A DNA stretch of 64,000 nt. It comes from Bacillus sp. MM2020_1. Lineage in GTDB: Bacteria; Bacillota; Bacilli; Bacillales; Cytobacillaceae. Below the pieces are notes generated by a model, which saw only the letters and a list, made by a program, of their open reading frames with translations, was not told the DNA's origin and made no database searches. Location of the stretch: contig JAANMP010000005.1 in NCBI GenBank assembly GCA_011250595.1, positions 98,418 through 162,417 on the forward strand, given 5' to 3'. Positions 1 through 8,445 of the stretch are shown here, piece by piece (the stretch's first letter is position 1; every line of letters begins with the position of its first letter). The position numbers and the translations under genes were made by a program.

Positions 1-779
1 TTCTTCAGGAATTAAACGGAATTACCTGGTTCGAAGAAAAAGGGGGAGAACGCACACTGGTTATTATGCCTAGAATGGTCGAGGAAGTAATGCGGGAAGA
101 AGTTTTTACGCAGAAAAAGCCGTTTATTTTCTCATCCGCAACGCTGGCTAATCAAAAGTCGTTCGATTATATTGCTGCTAGTATTGGTGTAGATGACTAC
201 TTATCTTTTTCAGTGACGTCTCCATTTGATTATGATGATAAAATGGAGCTTTATATTCCAAAATTCAACAAAGAAGATATTGAAGGGAAATTAGACTATA
301 TCTTAGCGGAACTTCACAAATCAGAGGGACGCGCCTTAATTCTTTTAAATAATAAAGACGAACTTGCGCGACTAAAGAAAAAGCTATCTGGAGTAATCCC
401 ATATCCAATTTATTTTGAAGGGGATGAAGAAATAAGTACGCTTGTTTCTAAATTCCAGAATGAAGAACATGCCATTCTTTGTTCACTTCATCTCTGGGAA
501 GGACTTGATATACCGGGCAGATCACTTGAAAATGTCTTGATATTTTCACTTCCTTTTCCACCGAATGATCCGGTCTTTACTGCCAAACGTGCTGGTGTTG
601 ATAACCCATTTACAGAGGTTGACCTGCCATATATGCTGCTCCGCTTACGTCAAGGAGTTGGCCGCTTAATCAGGAGTGAGAAGGATCAAGGAACGGTTCA
701 TATTTTAGTAGAAGAAGATATCGACGCAGATGTGTTACAAATGATTAAAGAGGTTTTGCCAACACAAGCGAAAGAATAA
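1..779 (+). CDS. DinG-family ATP-dependent DNA helicase, C-terminal part (5' end outside window)
   Basis: The reading frame is open from the window edge (first full codon at base 3) to a TAA at 777-779, so only about the last 258 residues are present. The segment is the second helicase domain of an XPD/DinG-like superfamily 2 helicase. The motif VI signature RQGVGRLIRSEKDQGT near the C-terminus and the segment LWEGLDIPG (motif V) are visible. Such enzymes unwind damaged or structured DNA using ATP. B. subtilis has a DinG paralogue, YpvA, in the same neighbourhood as ypwA and bcsA, so this is probably the YpvA equivalent. That assignment rests on synteny. Whether an N-terminal exonuclease domain exists cannot be seen. 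Confidence 0.85.
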   Translation, partial: LQELNGITWFEEKGGERTLVIMPRMVEEVMREEVFTQKKPFIFSSATLANQKSFDYIAASIGVDDYLSFSVTSPFDYDDKMELYIPKFNKEDIEGKLDYILAELHKSEGRALILLNNKDELARLKKKLSGVIPYPIYFEGDEEISTLVSKFQNEEHAILCSLHLWEGLDIPGRSLENVLIFSLPFPPNDPVFTAKRAGVDNPFTEVDLPYMLLRLRQGVGRLIRSEKDQGTVHILVEEDIDADVLQMIKEVLPTQAKE

Positions 780-792
780 AAATGAAGTATAA

Positions 793-832
793 AAAAAGCG
801 GAAGCACTAATTAAAGTGCCTCCGCTTTTTTC
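793..832. terminator. Intrinsic terminator, probably bidirectional
   Basis: A GC-rich inverted repeat (GCGGAaGCACT / AGTGCctCCGC) is flanked by A-runs on the left and T-runs on the right. It lies between the convergent helicase and MIP18-family genes and can end transcription from both sides. Confidence 0.85.
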
Positions 833-1134
833 TATCTACCTAATAATCTTAATCCTTCGGGTGTCATTTTATCCGGTGACCATGCTGGTTCCCAGACGAG
901 ATTTACTTCAACCTTTCCGGTTTCCTCGAGCCCTTCGACGCTATAACGAACCCCGCTGGTAATGCTGTCATGGAGTGGGCAGCCTGGCGTTGTTAACGTC
1001 ATGGTGATGGTAACATCATTTGATTCTGTTATCTCAATATTATAAATCAAGCCTAGGTCAACTACATTTATGTTTAATTCGGGATCATAAACACTTTTTA
1101 ACGCTGATAGAATTTTTTCTTTAGTAGACATCAT
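832..1134 (-). CDS. MIP18/DUF59-family Fe-S cluster assembly protein
   Basis: About 100 residues, the usual size of a single-domain MIP18 (PaaD/SufT-like) protein. The family assists Fe-S cluster delivery. The fold signature is visible: YDPELNINVVDLGLIY at the N-terminus and TTPGCPLHDSI with the conserved Cys in the middle. An upstream GTG at 1140 overlaps the ribosome binding site (GAGG), so an ATG at 1134 or 1131 is the likelier start. It is the last gene of the minus-strand operon divergent from the NO reductase gene. A role in supplying or repairing Fe-S proteins under nitrosative stress is inferred from this context. Confidence 0.8.
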   Translation of the reverse strand: MMSTKEKILSALKSVYDPELNINVVDLGLIYNIEITESNDVTITMTLTTPGCPLHDSITSGVRYSVEGLEETGKVEVNLVWEPAWSPDKMTPEGLRLLGR

Positions 1135-1144
1135 AAACACCTCA

Positions 1145-2389
1145 CTATTTTTTTAAAACCTTTAGGATACTGATTGCAATAATAATAAAAACAATTGAAA
1201 GTACAAACTGACCGATATTAAAGAGAATAGCTACATGAAAAGTTAGAGCGCAAAAGACGATCAGTACAGCGACGATAAATAAAGAAAATAACGTCGGAAC
1301 AATTTTTTCATTCATCATTTCTTTCAATGAAGGAACCTTGTTTTTCCCGATTTCCTTACTATATTTATAAGTCCACCAAAGGAATGGAACAATTTTATAT
1401 AAATAACTAACAATACTTAAGACAATCCAGAGTAATAAATAGGCATAGATGAGTGGGCCGGCAAAATGGCCAACATCTTGATTCCATAACATGATAAAGG
1501 CAGCTAAATGAATTACATTTCCAAACCCAATCGCAACTAAAGCAAACCTAAATGGTTTATCAAGTGTCTTCTTCAATCTTTTTTTGATGATTATTTTTAT
1601 ATGCCAACTGAAAATAGAAAATCCAATCAAAAGTAATAAGAAACCAATTTTCAGAAGGATGCTGTTATTCGTAAAAAAGGAAACAAGTGAGACGACAAGT
1701 CCGGAAAGATAAAACCCATAAACATATTTAGCTTGAACCATTGGAAAACCATGGGAAAGAGAAAACATCGGCACCATTTTATAGGAAAATCCAAAAATTA
1801 ACAGTGTAAACCAGCCGGTAACTCCCATTAATAAATGTGCTTTAAAGATTGATTGATAATATTCACTGGCAAATCCTGTTTTTAAGCTATAAATTAATGT
1901 AATCCCTAAAGAAATCGTAATAAATAAACAAACAAGGGACGAACCGACAAAGGCTGTCAGAATCGTTGGTTTAGCTTGCTTACTAAGTGTCATAAACATT
2001 TGTACTAAAAACATTAAGATTCCAAGTAAAGTTAGCACACCAGGGATGATTGCATTTTGCGGCGACCAATATAACATCACTGCAAATGAAGTAATTCCGC
2101 CAGCAGTAACGAAAAACTGGATGAAGCCAAATCTTTCATTCCAGATATTGGTTAGGAATGCGACTGGTACCAGCTGATACATGGCTCCCATTGCTGCCAT
2201 CAATGCCCAGCCTAGGACTAATAAATGAGCTGAAGACCAGATAACAGGGATTCTAAAGCTCCCATCCGTCATCAATTGTCCGTTTACTAAAAGTTGAATT
2301 TGCGAAAGTACCAAGGCAAATAAACTAAAAAATATAAAAGAAATTGGAAGCTTAATATTTGTTTCACTTCCCATAGTTTGAGGAAGCAT
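1145..2389 (-). CDS. Polytopic membrane protein related to heme-copper oxidase subunit I
   Basis: 414 residues with about twelve hydrophobic segments. His residues sit in predicted helices at SSAHLLVLGW (about residue 64) and KAHLLMGVTGWF (about 185), resembling heme-ligand helices of cbb3-type oxidase or NO reductase subunit I. The full set of six metal-ligand histidines of a true oxidase is not evident, so this may be a heme-binding accessory or sensor protein (NnrS-like in idea) rather than a catalytic subunit. It has a good ribosome binding site (GAGGGTG). It lies 14 bp after a DUF2249 gene and 4 bp before the MIP18 gene, so it is co-transcribed with them. Its link to NO metabolism is contextual. 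Confidence 0.6.
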   Translation of the reverse strand: MLPQTMGSETNIKLPISFIFFSLFALVLSQIQLLVNGQLMTDGSFRIPVIWSSAHLLVLGWALMAAMGAMYQLVPVAFLTNIWNERFGFIQFFVTAGGITSFAVMLYWSPQNAIIPGVLTLLGILMFLVQMFMTLSKQAKPTILTAFVGSSLVCLFITISLGITLIYSLKTGFASEYYQSIFKAHLLMGVTGWFTLLIFGFSYKMVPMFSLSHGFPMVQAKYVYGFYLSGLVVSLVSFFTNNSILLKIGFLLLLIGFSIFSWHIKIIIKKRLKKTLDKPFRFALVAIGFGNVIHLAAFIMLWNQDVGHFAGPLIYAYLLLWIVLSIVSYLYKIVPFLWWTYKYSKEIGKNKVPSLKEMMNEKIVPTLFSLFIVAVLIVFCALTFHVAILFNIGQFVLSIVFIIIAISILKVLKK

Positions 2390-2403
2390 GATTGTTCACC
2401 CTC

Positions 2404-2610
2404 TTACCGGAAGATTTCAATTTTAAAGCTTCCGTCATTTTGTTCTTCTGTACGTTGTTGATAGCCTAATTCCTCTAATTGCTCATAAAGGAACATGGGC
2501 CTGCGATCATTTATGATTGTTAAAATCTCATTTTCACCCAGGGTTTCCAAAGCGGCTAAGGTTCGCATCATTGGCTGGGGCGGTTCTAAACCTCGATTAT
2601 CTAAGATCAT
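2404..2610 (-). CDS. DUF2249-family small protein (68 aa)
   Basis: A short TusA-like fold protein of the DUF2249 family. It starts with the typical NRGLEPPQPMMRTL segment and has a central beta-strand region around LTIINDRRPMFLY. Family members often sit beside NO reductase, hemerythrin-like or denitrification genes, but their biochemical role is not established. It is the third gene of the minus-strand operon. It has no Cys in the position used by TusA for sulfur relay, so a sulfur carrier role is doubtful. Confidence 0.75.
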   Translation of the reverse strand: MILDNRGLEPPQPMMRTLAALETLGENEILTIINDRRPMFLYEQLEELGYQQRTEEQNDGSFKIEIFR

Positions 2611-2631
2611 GAATATTTCACCCTTCTTCCT

Positions 2632-2865
2632 TTAGGCTTTCTTTGTGAATGTGACTTTCCAATGCTTGGTATCAATTTCTTCTTCTTCATGCGTGAAACC
2701 TTTTGCTTTTAATACCGCGAAAAGTGGTACTGGTTTAAAAGGGGCATGGAGGATAAATATATCATTATCCTTTACTTCCTTAATTGCCTCCATAATTTTT
2801 TGAAAGGGTTCAATTTTATTCTTTAAATCCTCGCGAACATCAAGTTCAATAATACGTTGTTCCAT
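2632..2865 (-). CDS. DUF2249-family small protein (77 aa)
   Basis: A second DUF2249 protein. It opens with IIELDVREDL and carries the ILHAPFKPVPLFAVLKAKGF core that defines the family. A strong ribosome binding site (GGAGATG) precedes the ATG at 2865. It is separated by 21 bp from the next DUF2249 gene and 44 bp from the upstream regulator gene, consistent with one transcript. A third family member lies beyond the NO reductase gene at 6474. Function unknown; association with NO detoxification is contextual. Confidence 0.78.
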   Translation of the reverse strand: MEQRIIELDVREDLKNKIEPFQKIMEAIKEVKDNDIFILHAPFKPVPLFAVLKAKGFTHEEEEIDTKHWKVTFTKKA

Positions 2866-2909
2866 CGATGTTTCATCTCCTCTTATATTATTAGTTCAAG
2901 ACCTATAAT

Positions 2910-3602
2910 TTAATAAAATAATTCCTGTTGAAGCGCTTCTCGGTCTATTAAGTAAAAACCATTTTCATCCAATGTAACATAATCTTTCTTCTTTACATGA
3001 TTGATCGTCCTGCTGACAGTTTCTCTCGAAGTACCAATCATATTCGCTAGTTCACGATTGGTGAACTGAGTGGTTAGCTTATAGCGCCTCCCAACTATCT
3101 CGCCGTTAGATTTACAGAGCCTAATAAGCAGCAAAATTATTTGTTCAAAAGTATTATGGAGAACTTGTGCTTCTAATCTTCCTTGCAAATCTACTATTTT
3201 CTCTCCTAATACTTTAAATAACTTAATGCAAAGCTCTGGATAGGAAATAAGTATTTCTTCAAATTTATCTATGGGAATGACGATGATATGTGAATCTTCC
3301 ATCACCTCCGCATGAGCTGGGAAATTCCCCTTTCGGAAAAATCCGGCGTGAGGAAACATTTCACCGGGTTCAAGCACGGATATGAGTTGCTCTTTCCCTG
3401 ATTGGTCAGTTCTGCAAATCTTTATTTTTCCACTATGAATAAAGAAAACTCTGTCAAGTGGATCATCCTGCATAAAAATATACATCTTATGTTTATAAAA
3501 ACGAGTTTGTGCAATCTTCACGATGGGCTCTAGTTCTTCTGCCGACAGTTCTTTGAAGATTGGGACAACAGATAATCTTTTTACAATGTCCTCTTGCTTC
3601 AT
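2910..3602 (-). CDS. Crp/Fnr-family transcriptional regulator, probably NO/redox responsive
   Basis: About 230 residues: an N-terminal cyclic-nucleotide-binding-like beta barrel (residues about 10-130), a dimer helix, and a C-terminal winged helix-turn-helix (NRELANMIGTSRETVSRTI, about residues 180-200). The N-terminal four-Cys cluster of oxygen-sensing FNR is absent; the scattered Cys do not form the B. subtilis C-terminal pattern either. This points to an NnrR/DNR-like or other effector-sensing member. The start chosen is the ATG at 3602 preceded by AAGGTG; GTG 3611 and ATG 3608 are alternatives. It is divergent from norB and heads the DUF2249 operon. FNR/CRP-type palindromes lie in the intergenic region, so auto- and cross-regulation is likely. 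Confidence 0.82.
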   Translation of the reverse strand: MKQEDIVKRLSVVPIFKELSAEELEPIVKIAQTRFYKHKMYIFMQDDPLDRVFFIHSGKIKICRTDQSGKEQLISVLEPGEMFPHAGFFRKGNFPAHAEVMEDSHIIVIPIDKFEEILISYPELCIKLFKVLGEKIVDLQGRLEAQVLHNTFEQIILLLIRLCKSNGEIVGRRYKLTTQFTNRELANMIGTSRETVSRTINHVKKKDYVTLDENGFYLIDREALQQELFY

Positions 3603-3723
3603 TAACATCACCTTCGTATTAGTAATTCTGTTTGACTAAATTGTAGCAGTGTTTTCAATGTAATTATGTGACCTCCGTCATAGTTAATTAGTTTTTATGA
3701 AAATAATTCTCAGTCTGTACGGG

Positions 3724-3739
3724 TGTGAGAAATATCACA
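3724..3739. promoter_or_regulatory. FNR/CRP-type palindrome upstream of norB
   Basis: TGTGAGAAATATCACA is a perfect TGTGA-N6-TCACA site, between the divergent regulator and NO reductase genes. Partial sites lie at 3667-3682 (TGTGACCTCCGTCATA) and 3774-3788. The neighbouring Crp/Fnr protein, or a global Fnr, is the likely binder. Confidence 0.7.
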
Positions 3740-3825
3740 GGAGTTTGATGAGTTGCTTCACTGTGTGACGGTCTTGTGAAAGTTACAATACGATTTGTGA
3801 CAAAATATGAAAGGGTGAATTTGGC

Positions 3826-6189
3826 ATGGAGATACAACGGGGGACACCAACAACAAAAGTGGTGAAGACAAATAAAAATGCAATGCTGAAATCAATATTA
3901 GTTATAACCATTTTACTTAGCTTCACCGTGTTACTAGTAGGCGGTTATTGGATCTTTAAGGAGCAGGCACCAAGACCTGTTGAAGTTACCAATGAAAAAG
4001 GTGACGTTTTATTTACAAAAGATACGATTATGGGCGGACAGGCAGTTTTCCAAAAGTACGGTTTAATGGATTACGGTACCGTTTTAGGTCACGGTTCTTA
4101 TATGGGTCCCGATTATACAGCAGAAGCTTTAAAGATCTACACAGAAGGAATGCAGGATTTTAAAGCGAATGAAAAATACGGTAAAGACTATGCAGCATTA
4201 AATGAAGATGGAAAAGCAGTTATTAAAAATAAAGTTATAAAAGAAATGCGTAAAAATCGTTATGATAGCAAAAGCGATACAATGGAGTTAACAAATGCAC
4301 AAGCGTTTGGACTTGAAAAAGTAAGAGAGTACTATAAAGATGTATTTACTAAAGGAGACGGTTGGGGATTAAAGGCAAACCTCATTAAAGAAGCGGACAT
4401 GCCTAAAACGAATCGGGCTTATGTTGCAAAAGGTGATCAAATTACACAAATATCTGATTTCTTCTTTTGGACTGCCTGGCTTTCAAGTACAGTCCGTCAA
4501 GGTGATAAAATCACTTATACGAATAATTGGCCTTATTATGAAGATGCAGGGAATCAAGTATCGTTTTCTGCTATTTGGTGGAGCGGTGCCAGCATAACAC
4601 TATTTGTATTAATGGTTGGAATTATACTGTTTATTTTCTACCGCTACAATTTTGGAATGCAGGAAGCGTATAAAGAGGGTAAATTCCCACAGATTGATTT
4701 GCGGAAAATGCCAGTGACAAGCTCGCAAGTGAAAACTGGAAAATACTTTGTCATAGTAGCAGCATTGTTCTTTGTCCAATGTATGTTTGGGGCGCTGCTT
4801 GCCCACTATTATATCGAACCTGATAGTTTCTTCGGTATCAAATGGATTCATGATATTCTTCCATTCAATATTTCTAAAGGTTACCACCTACAGCTGGCTA
4901 TCTTCTGGATCGCAACAGCATGGCTTGGAATGGGAATTTATGTAGCACCGCTCGTTGGCGGTTATGAGCCTAAGAAACAAGGTTTATTAGTAGATATTTT
5001 ATTCTGGGCTCTGGTAGTTCTTGTTGTTGGCAGTATGGTCGGTGAATGGCTGGGTGCGAACGGCTACTTAGGAAACAAGTGGTTCTTATTCGGACATACA
5101 GGCTGGGAGTACATTGAGCTTGGACGTATCTGGCAGTTAATCTTGATTGTCGGTATGCTAATCTGGCTATTTATTGTTTATCGAGGTATCAAGGCTGGTC
5201 TGAAGAGAGAAACTGATAAAGGTGGATTAATTCACCTATTATTCTACGCAGCCATTGCGGTACCGGCATTCTATATCTTTGCCTTATTTATCAACCCTGG
5301 TACTAGCTTTACTTTCGCCGATTACTGGCGCTGGTGGATTATTCACTTATGGGTAGAAGGTATCTTTGAGGTTTTTGCTGTTGTTGTCATTGGTTTCTTA
5401 TTGGTTCAACTTGGTCTAGTAACGAAAAAATCAACCGTAAGACAACTTTATTTCCAATTGATCCTGCTCTTAGGCAGTGGTGTCATTGGAATCGGCCACC
5501 ATTACTATTATAATGGCTCAGCCGAAGTATGGCTGGCTCTTGGAGCAGTATTCTCGGCATTAGAAGTTATTCCATTAACCTTGTTAATCCTAGAAGCATA
5601 TGAGCAATATAAGATGATGCGTGAGGGTGGAGTAGATTTCCCTTATAAAGGAACATTCTGGTTCTTAATCTCTGTCGCTATTTGGAATTTAGTTGGCGCA
5701 GGTGTACTTGGTTTCTTAATCAACTTACCGGCAGTCAGCTATTTCGAACACGGACAATTCTTAACACCAGCTCATGGACATGGATCAATGATGGGTGTAT
5801 ACGGTATGTTTGCATGTGCTGTACTATTATACTCATTAAGAAACATCGTTAAACCGGAAGCATGGAACGATAAATGGTTAAAAATCAGTTGTATCCTTTT
5901 AAACGTTGGACTTGCAGGAATGGTTTTCCTATCGTTACTTCCTGTTGGAATCATCCAAATTAAAGAAGCCTTCAATCATGGTTATGCTGCATCACGTTCA
6001 GCATCATTCCTACAAAAGGATATTGTTCAAACATTATTAACATGGCGTGCGGTGCCTGACACCATTTTCTTAATTGGTGTAGTGATATTGTTAGTATTTT
6101 GTATTAAAGCAATCTTTAATTTACGGAAGCCAACACACAAAGAAGGTGAAAAACTTCCTGTAAAAGATTTATCACTTGATGAAGAATAA
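3826..6189 (+). CDS. norB: Quinol-dependent nitric-oxide reductase (qNOR)
   Basis: 787 residues, the usual length of the single-subunit quinol NO reductase, which reduces 2 NO to N2O in the cytoplasmic membrane. An N-terminal helix (about 20-45) is followed by an extracytoplasmic domain fused in place of NorC, then about twelve membrane helices. Heme and FeB ligand regions are visible: HLWVEGIFEVF (about 505), GIGHHYYYNG (about 558) and HGHGSMMGVYGMF (about 650). The Glu in HLWVEG is characteristic of NO reductases as opposed to oxidases. The ATG at 3826 follows AAAGGGTG. The gene has its own promoter region with an FNR-type site and ends in a hairpin at 6201. Confidence 0.96.
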   Translation: MEIQRGTPTTKVVKTNKNAMLKSILVITILLSFTVLLVGGYWIFKEQAPRPVEVTNEKGDVLFTKDTIMGGQAVFQKYGLMDYGTVLGHGSYMGPDYTAEALKIYTEGMQDFKANEKYGKDYAALNEDGKAVIKNKVIKEMRKNRYDSKSDTMELTNAQAFGLEKVREYYKDVFTKGDGWGLKANLIKEADMPKTNRAYVAKGDQITQISDFFFWTAWLSSTVRQGDKITYTNNWPYYEDAGNQVSFSAIWWSGASITLFVLMVGIILFIFYRYNFGMQEAYKEGKFPQIDLRKMPVTSSQVKTGKYFVIVAALFFVQCMFGALLAHYYIEPDSFFGIKWIHDILPFNISKGYHLQLAIFWIATAWLGMGIYVAPLVGGYEPKKQGLLVDILFWALVVLVVGSMVGEWLGANGYLGNKWFLFGHTGWEYIELGRIWQLILIVGMLIWLFIVYRGIKAGLKRETDKGGLIHLLFYAAIAVPAFYIFALFINPGTSFTFADYWRWWIIHLWVEGIFEVFAVVVIGFLLVQLGLVTKKSTVRQLYFQLILLLGSGVIGIGHHYYYNGSAEVWLALGAVFSALEVIPLTLLILEAYEQYKMMREGGVDFPYKGTFWFLISVAIWNLVGAGVLGFLINLPAVSYFEHGQFLTPAHGHGSMMGVYGMFACAVLLYSLRNIVKPEAWNDKWLKISCILLNVGLAGMVFLSLLPVGIIQIKEAFNHGYAASRSASFLQKDIVQTLLTWRAVPDTIFLIGVVILLVFCIKAIFNLRKPTHKEGEKLPVKDLSLDEE

Positions 6190-6200
6190 AATAGATAAAT

Positions 6201-6230
6201 CCGCAAAGGTCAACTTTGCGGATTTTCTTT
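6201..6230 (+). terminator. Terminator of norB
   Basis: A perfect 8-bp stem (CCGCAAAG / CTTTGCGG) around GTCAA is followed by a T-rich run. It overlaps the last codons of the small opposite-strand gene ending at 6210. Confidence 0.75.
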
Positions 6231-6356
6231 GTCCATTTTCTCATAGCATTCAAAACAATAAATCTCCTTATCCTCAGCGTGAATTCCGTTAAAAAAGCCA
6301 TCTAAGCAATAGATCTCATTACTGCAGCACTTACAAGTACCAATTAGTTCCTTCAT
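6210..6356 (-). CDS. Small Cys-rich protein (48 aa), putative zinc-binding
   Basis: A 48-residue ORF with a strong Shine-Dalgarno (GGAGGT, 7 nt before ATG 6356). The product begins MKELIGTCKCCSNEIYC and carries a second pair CFEC near the C-terminus, so five or six Cys could form a zinc-ribbon-like site. I do not recognise a named family. The TGA lies inside the norB terminator stem on the other strand, an economical convergent arrangement. Its position between two NO-associated genes suggests, but does not show, a link to NO or metal stress. It is too short for common ORF cut-offs, so it may be missed by annotation. Confidence 0.65.
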   Translation of the reverse strand: MKELIGTCKCCSNEIYCLDGFFNGIHAEDKEIYCFECYEKMDKENPQS

Positions 6357-6394
6357 TTGTCATACCTCCAGTATAAATAAAATCATCTGATCGG

Positions 6395-6410
6395 TGTGAT
6401 ACTACTCACT
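6395..6410 (+). promoter_or_regulatory. FNR-type site at about -41.5 of the DUF2249 gene promoter
   Basis: TGTGATACTACTCACT matches TGTGA-N6-TCACA at all but the last base. A TATAAT hexamer lies at 6432-6437, giving a predicted start near 6444 and placing the site centre (6402.5) about 41.5 bp upstream, the class II activator position. Confidence 0.7.
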
Positions 6411-6473
6411 AAGTTTTTGTCTATGTTTTCTTATAATAAAATAGAAGTTAACAAACAAATAGGAGTGATAATA

Positions 6474-6707
6474 ATGCAAACTTACGCAAAAGTTATCAAT
6501 GTACCAGATTTTCCACCACGTGAAAAACATCCTACAATATTTAACGGCTTTGATGGTTTAGCATCAGGTGAGACAATGATGATTGTAAATGACCATGATC
6601 CAAAACCACTTTTATATCAATTCATGATGGAAAGACCTGAACAATTTTCTTGGGAGTACCTTGAAGAAGGCCCGGAGACTTGGAAAGTAGCAATTAATAA
6701 AAAGTAA
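6474..6707 (+). CDS. DUF2249-family small protein (77 aa)
   Basis: A third DUF2249 protein in this locus. The start is the ATG at 6474 with AGGAGTG upstream; an in-frame start at 6396 would run through the promoter and is rejected. The product has the family core MMIVNDHDPKPLLYQFMMERP with a conserved His-Asp pair, and ends in WEYLEEGPETWKVAI. It is monocistronic: FNR-type promoter upstream, hairpin terminator downstream at 6792. Function unknown; the anaerobic/NO type of promoter supports a role in the same response as norB. Confidence 0.82.
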   Translation: MQTYAKVINVPDFPPREKHPTIFNGFDGLASGETMMIVNDHDPKPLLYQFMMERPEQFSWEYLEEGPETWKVAINKK

Positions 6708-6791
6708 ATTTCTATTCGTCATTTAAGCATCTTAAGCATTTTGCATATTCATTTTCCAATTAACATTCTCTTATCCCAATAAATATATTTT

Positions 6792-6820
6792 ACAACAGAA
6801 ATTCTTTCTGTTGTTTTTTT
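6792..6820 (+). terminator. Terminator of the DUF2249 gene
   Basis: A 10-bp perfect stem (ACAACAGAAA / TTTCTGTTGT) with a 3-nt loop is followed by seven T residues. Confidence 0.85.
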
Positions 6821-6898
6821 ATACACTGAAAAGGGACCATTACCTTCTTTTCAGAATAATGTGTTAAAATTTAATTGGAATCAAGAGGGGGGATTGGA

Positions 6899-8397
6899 TT
6901 GAAGTATGCACTATTAGAAAAAGAGTTTCTAGATTATGTGAAGAAGATGGCAGCCTACAATGAAGCACTTGGATTAGTATATTGGGATCTAAGAACAGGG
7001 GCTCCGAAGCAGGGAGTTGAACAACGGTCAGAAGTAATCGGGATGTTATCATCTGAAGTTTTTAAAATGTCTACTTCGGAGGAGATGGCCGCATACATAG
7101 CTAATTTATCAAAACAGTCACTCTCCGAAAAGACGCGGAAAATCCTTGAAGAATGTAAAAAAGAATATGAAAGAAATAAAAAAATCCCAGCTGAAGAATA
7201 CAAAGAATTTGTCATTCTCCAGTCAAAGGCAGAGAGTGTTTGGGAGGAAGCAAAGGCAAGTTCGGATTTCGCCTTATTTAGTCCATATCTAGAAAAACTT
7301 GTCGAGATGACAAAGAAGTTTGTTAGTTATTGGGGTCATAATGATAATAAATATGATGTGTTATTAGACATGTACGAACCCGGAATGACTATGAAGGTTT
7401 TAGATCAAGTATTTGGTGAATTAAGAGAAAAAATAGTTCCATTGGGCAAATTTCTGCCTCTCCACATAAACCAAAGACGGATTTTCTATTTGAAAAATTC
7501 CCAAAGGAAAATCAACGTGAATTTAGTTTGAAAATCCTCGGCAAAATGGGTTATAACTTCCAAGCTGGGAGATTGGATGAAACTGTTCACCCTTTTGCAA
7601 TCGGGTTAAACCCCGGCGATGTGCGCGTTACCACAAAGTATGATGAAAATGATTTCCGAACAGCAGTTTTTGGAACCATTCATGAAGGCGGTCATGCTTT
7701 ATATGAACAAAATGTTTCTAAAAACCTGATCGGTACTCCACTATGTTCAGGAACTTCAACAGGAATTCATGAATCTCAGTCGCTTTTTTATGAAAATATC
7801 CTTGGACGAAGTTTACCATTTTGGAAAAATAACTACGACCTTCTAAAGACATATGCAAATGGTCAATTTGAACAAGTTGCCATTGAGGATTTCTATCGAG
7901 CTATTAATGAATCTAAACCATCATTTATTAGAATTGAAGCAGATGAGCTAACTTACCCGCTCCATGTTATTATCCGTTATGAAATTGAAAAAGGCTTATT
8001 TAATGATGAAATTGATGTGAAGGATTTACCGGAGACATGGAATGACAAGTACGAAGAGTACTTAGGCATTCGTCCTGAAAATGATGCACAAGGAGTTCTT
8101 CAAGATGTCCATTGGGCAGGAGGAAGCTTTGGTTATTTCCCGTCTTATGCTTTAGGATATATGTATGCAGCCCAATTTAAGCATAAAATGCTTGAAGCAC
8201 TTCCAAATTTTGATCAATTAGTCGAGGAAGGGGACCTTTTACCGATTAAAGAATGGCTGACCGAAAATATTCACCAATTTGGAAAAATGAAAAAGCCGCT
8301 TGAAATCTTACACGATGTCACTGGTGAAGGCCTCAATCCGAAATATTTAATTGATTATCTATATGAGAAATATGGCAAGGTGTATAGGTTAAACTAA
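6899..8397 (+). pseudogene. ypwA: M32 family metallocarboxypeptidase (YpwA-like), frameshifted
   Basis: Two overlapping frames together encode a complete M32 (Taq/YpwA-type) carboxypeptidase of about 499 residues, matching the family's roughly 500. The first frame starts at a TTG (6899) after GGGGGGATT and runs in family sequence to PLG at about 7446. From the codon at 7450 the family sequence continues in the -1 frame (ISASPHKPKTDFLFEKF). A single A lost from the run at 7448-7450 explains this. The zinc motif HEGGHALYE and the downstream HES Glu lie in the second part. As read, translation stops at 7531 without the active site, so the gene is either inactivated or carries a sequencing error. 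Otherwise there is no decay. Confidence 0.88.
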
Positions 8398-8415
8398 AGA
8401 GAAAAGATAAAAAAA

Positions 8416-8444
8416 GGCTCCAATCGTTGAGATTGGAGCCTTTT
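8416..8444. terminator. Terminator between convergent ypwA and the ba3 oxidase operon
   Basis: A 10-bp perfect stem (GGCTCCAATC / GATTGGAGCC) with A-run before and TTTT after, able to act on both strands. Confidence 0.85.
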
Positions 8445-8445
8445 A

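Noticed and set aside
4609..4887. Minus-strand ORF inside norB
   Set aside because: Lies wholly within the qNOR coding sequence, which shows unbroken family sequence; shadow frame.
6116..6301. 61-aa minus-strand frame at the end of norB
   Set aside because: Overlaps the norB end and lacks a start site; the correct frame on that strand is the 48-aa Cys-rich ORF at 6210-6356.
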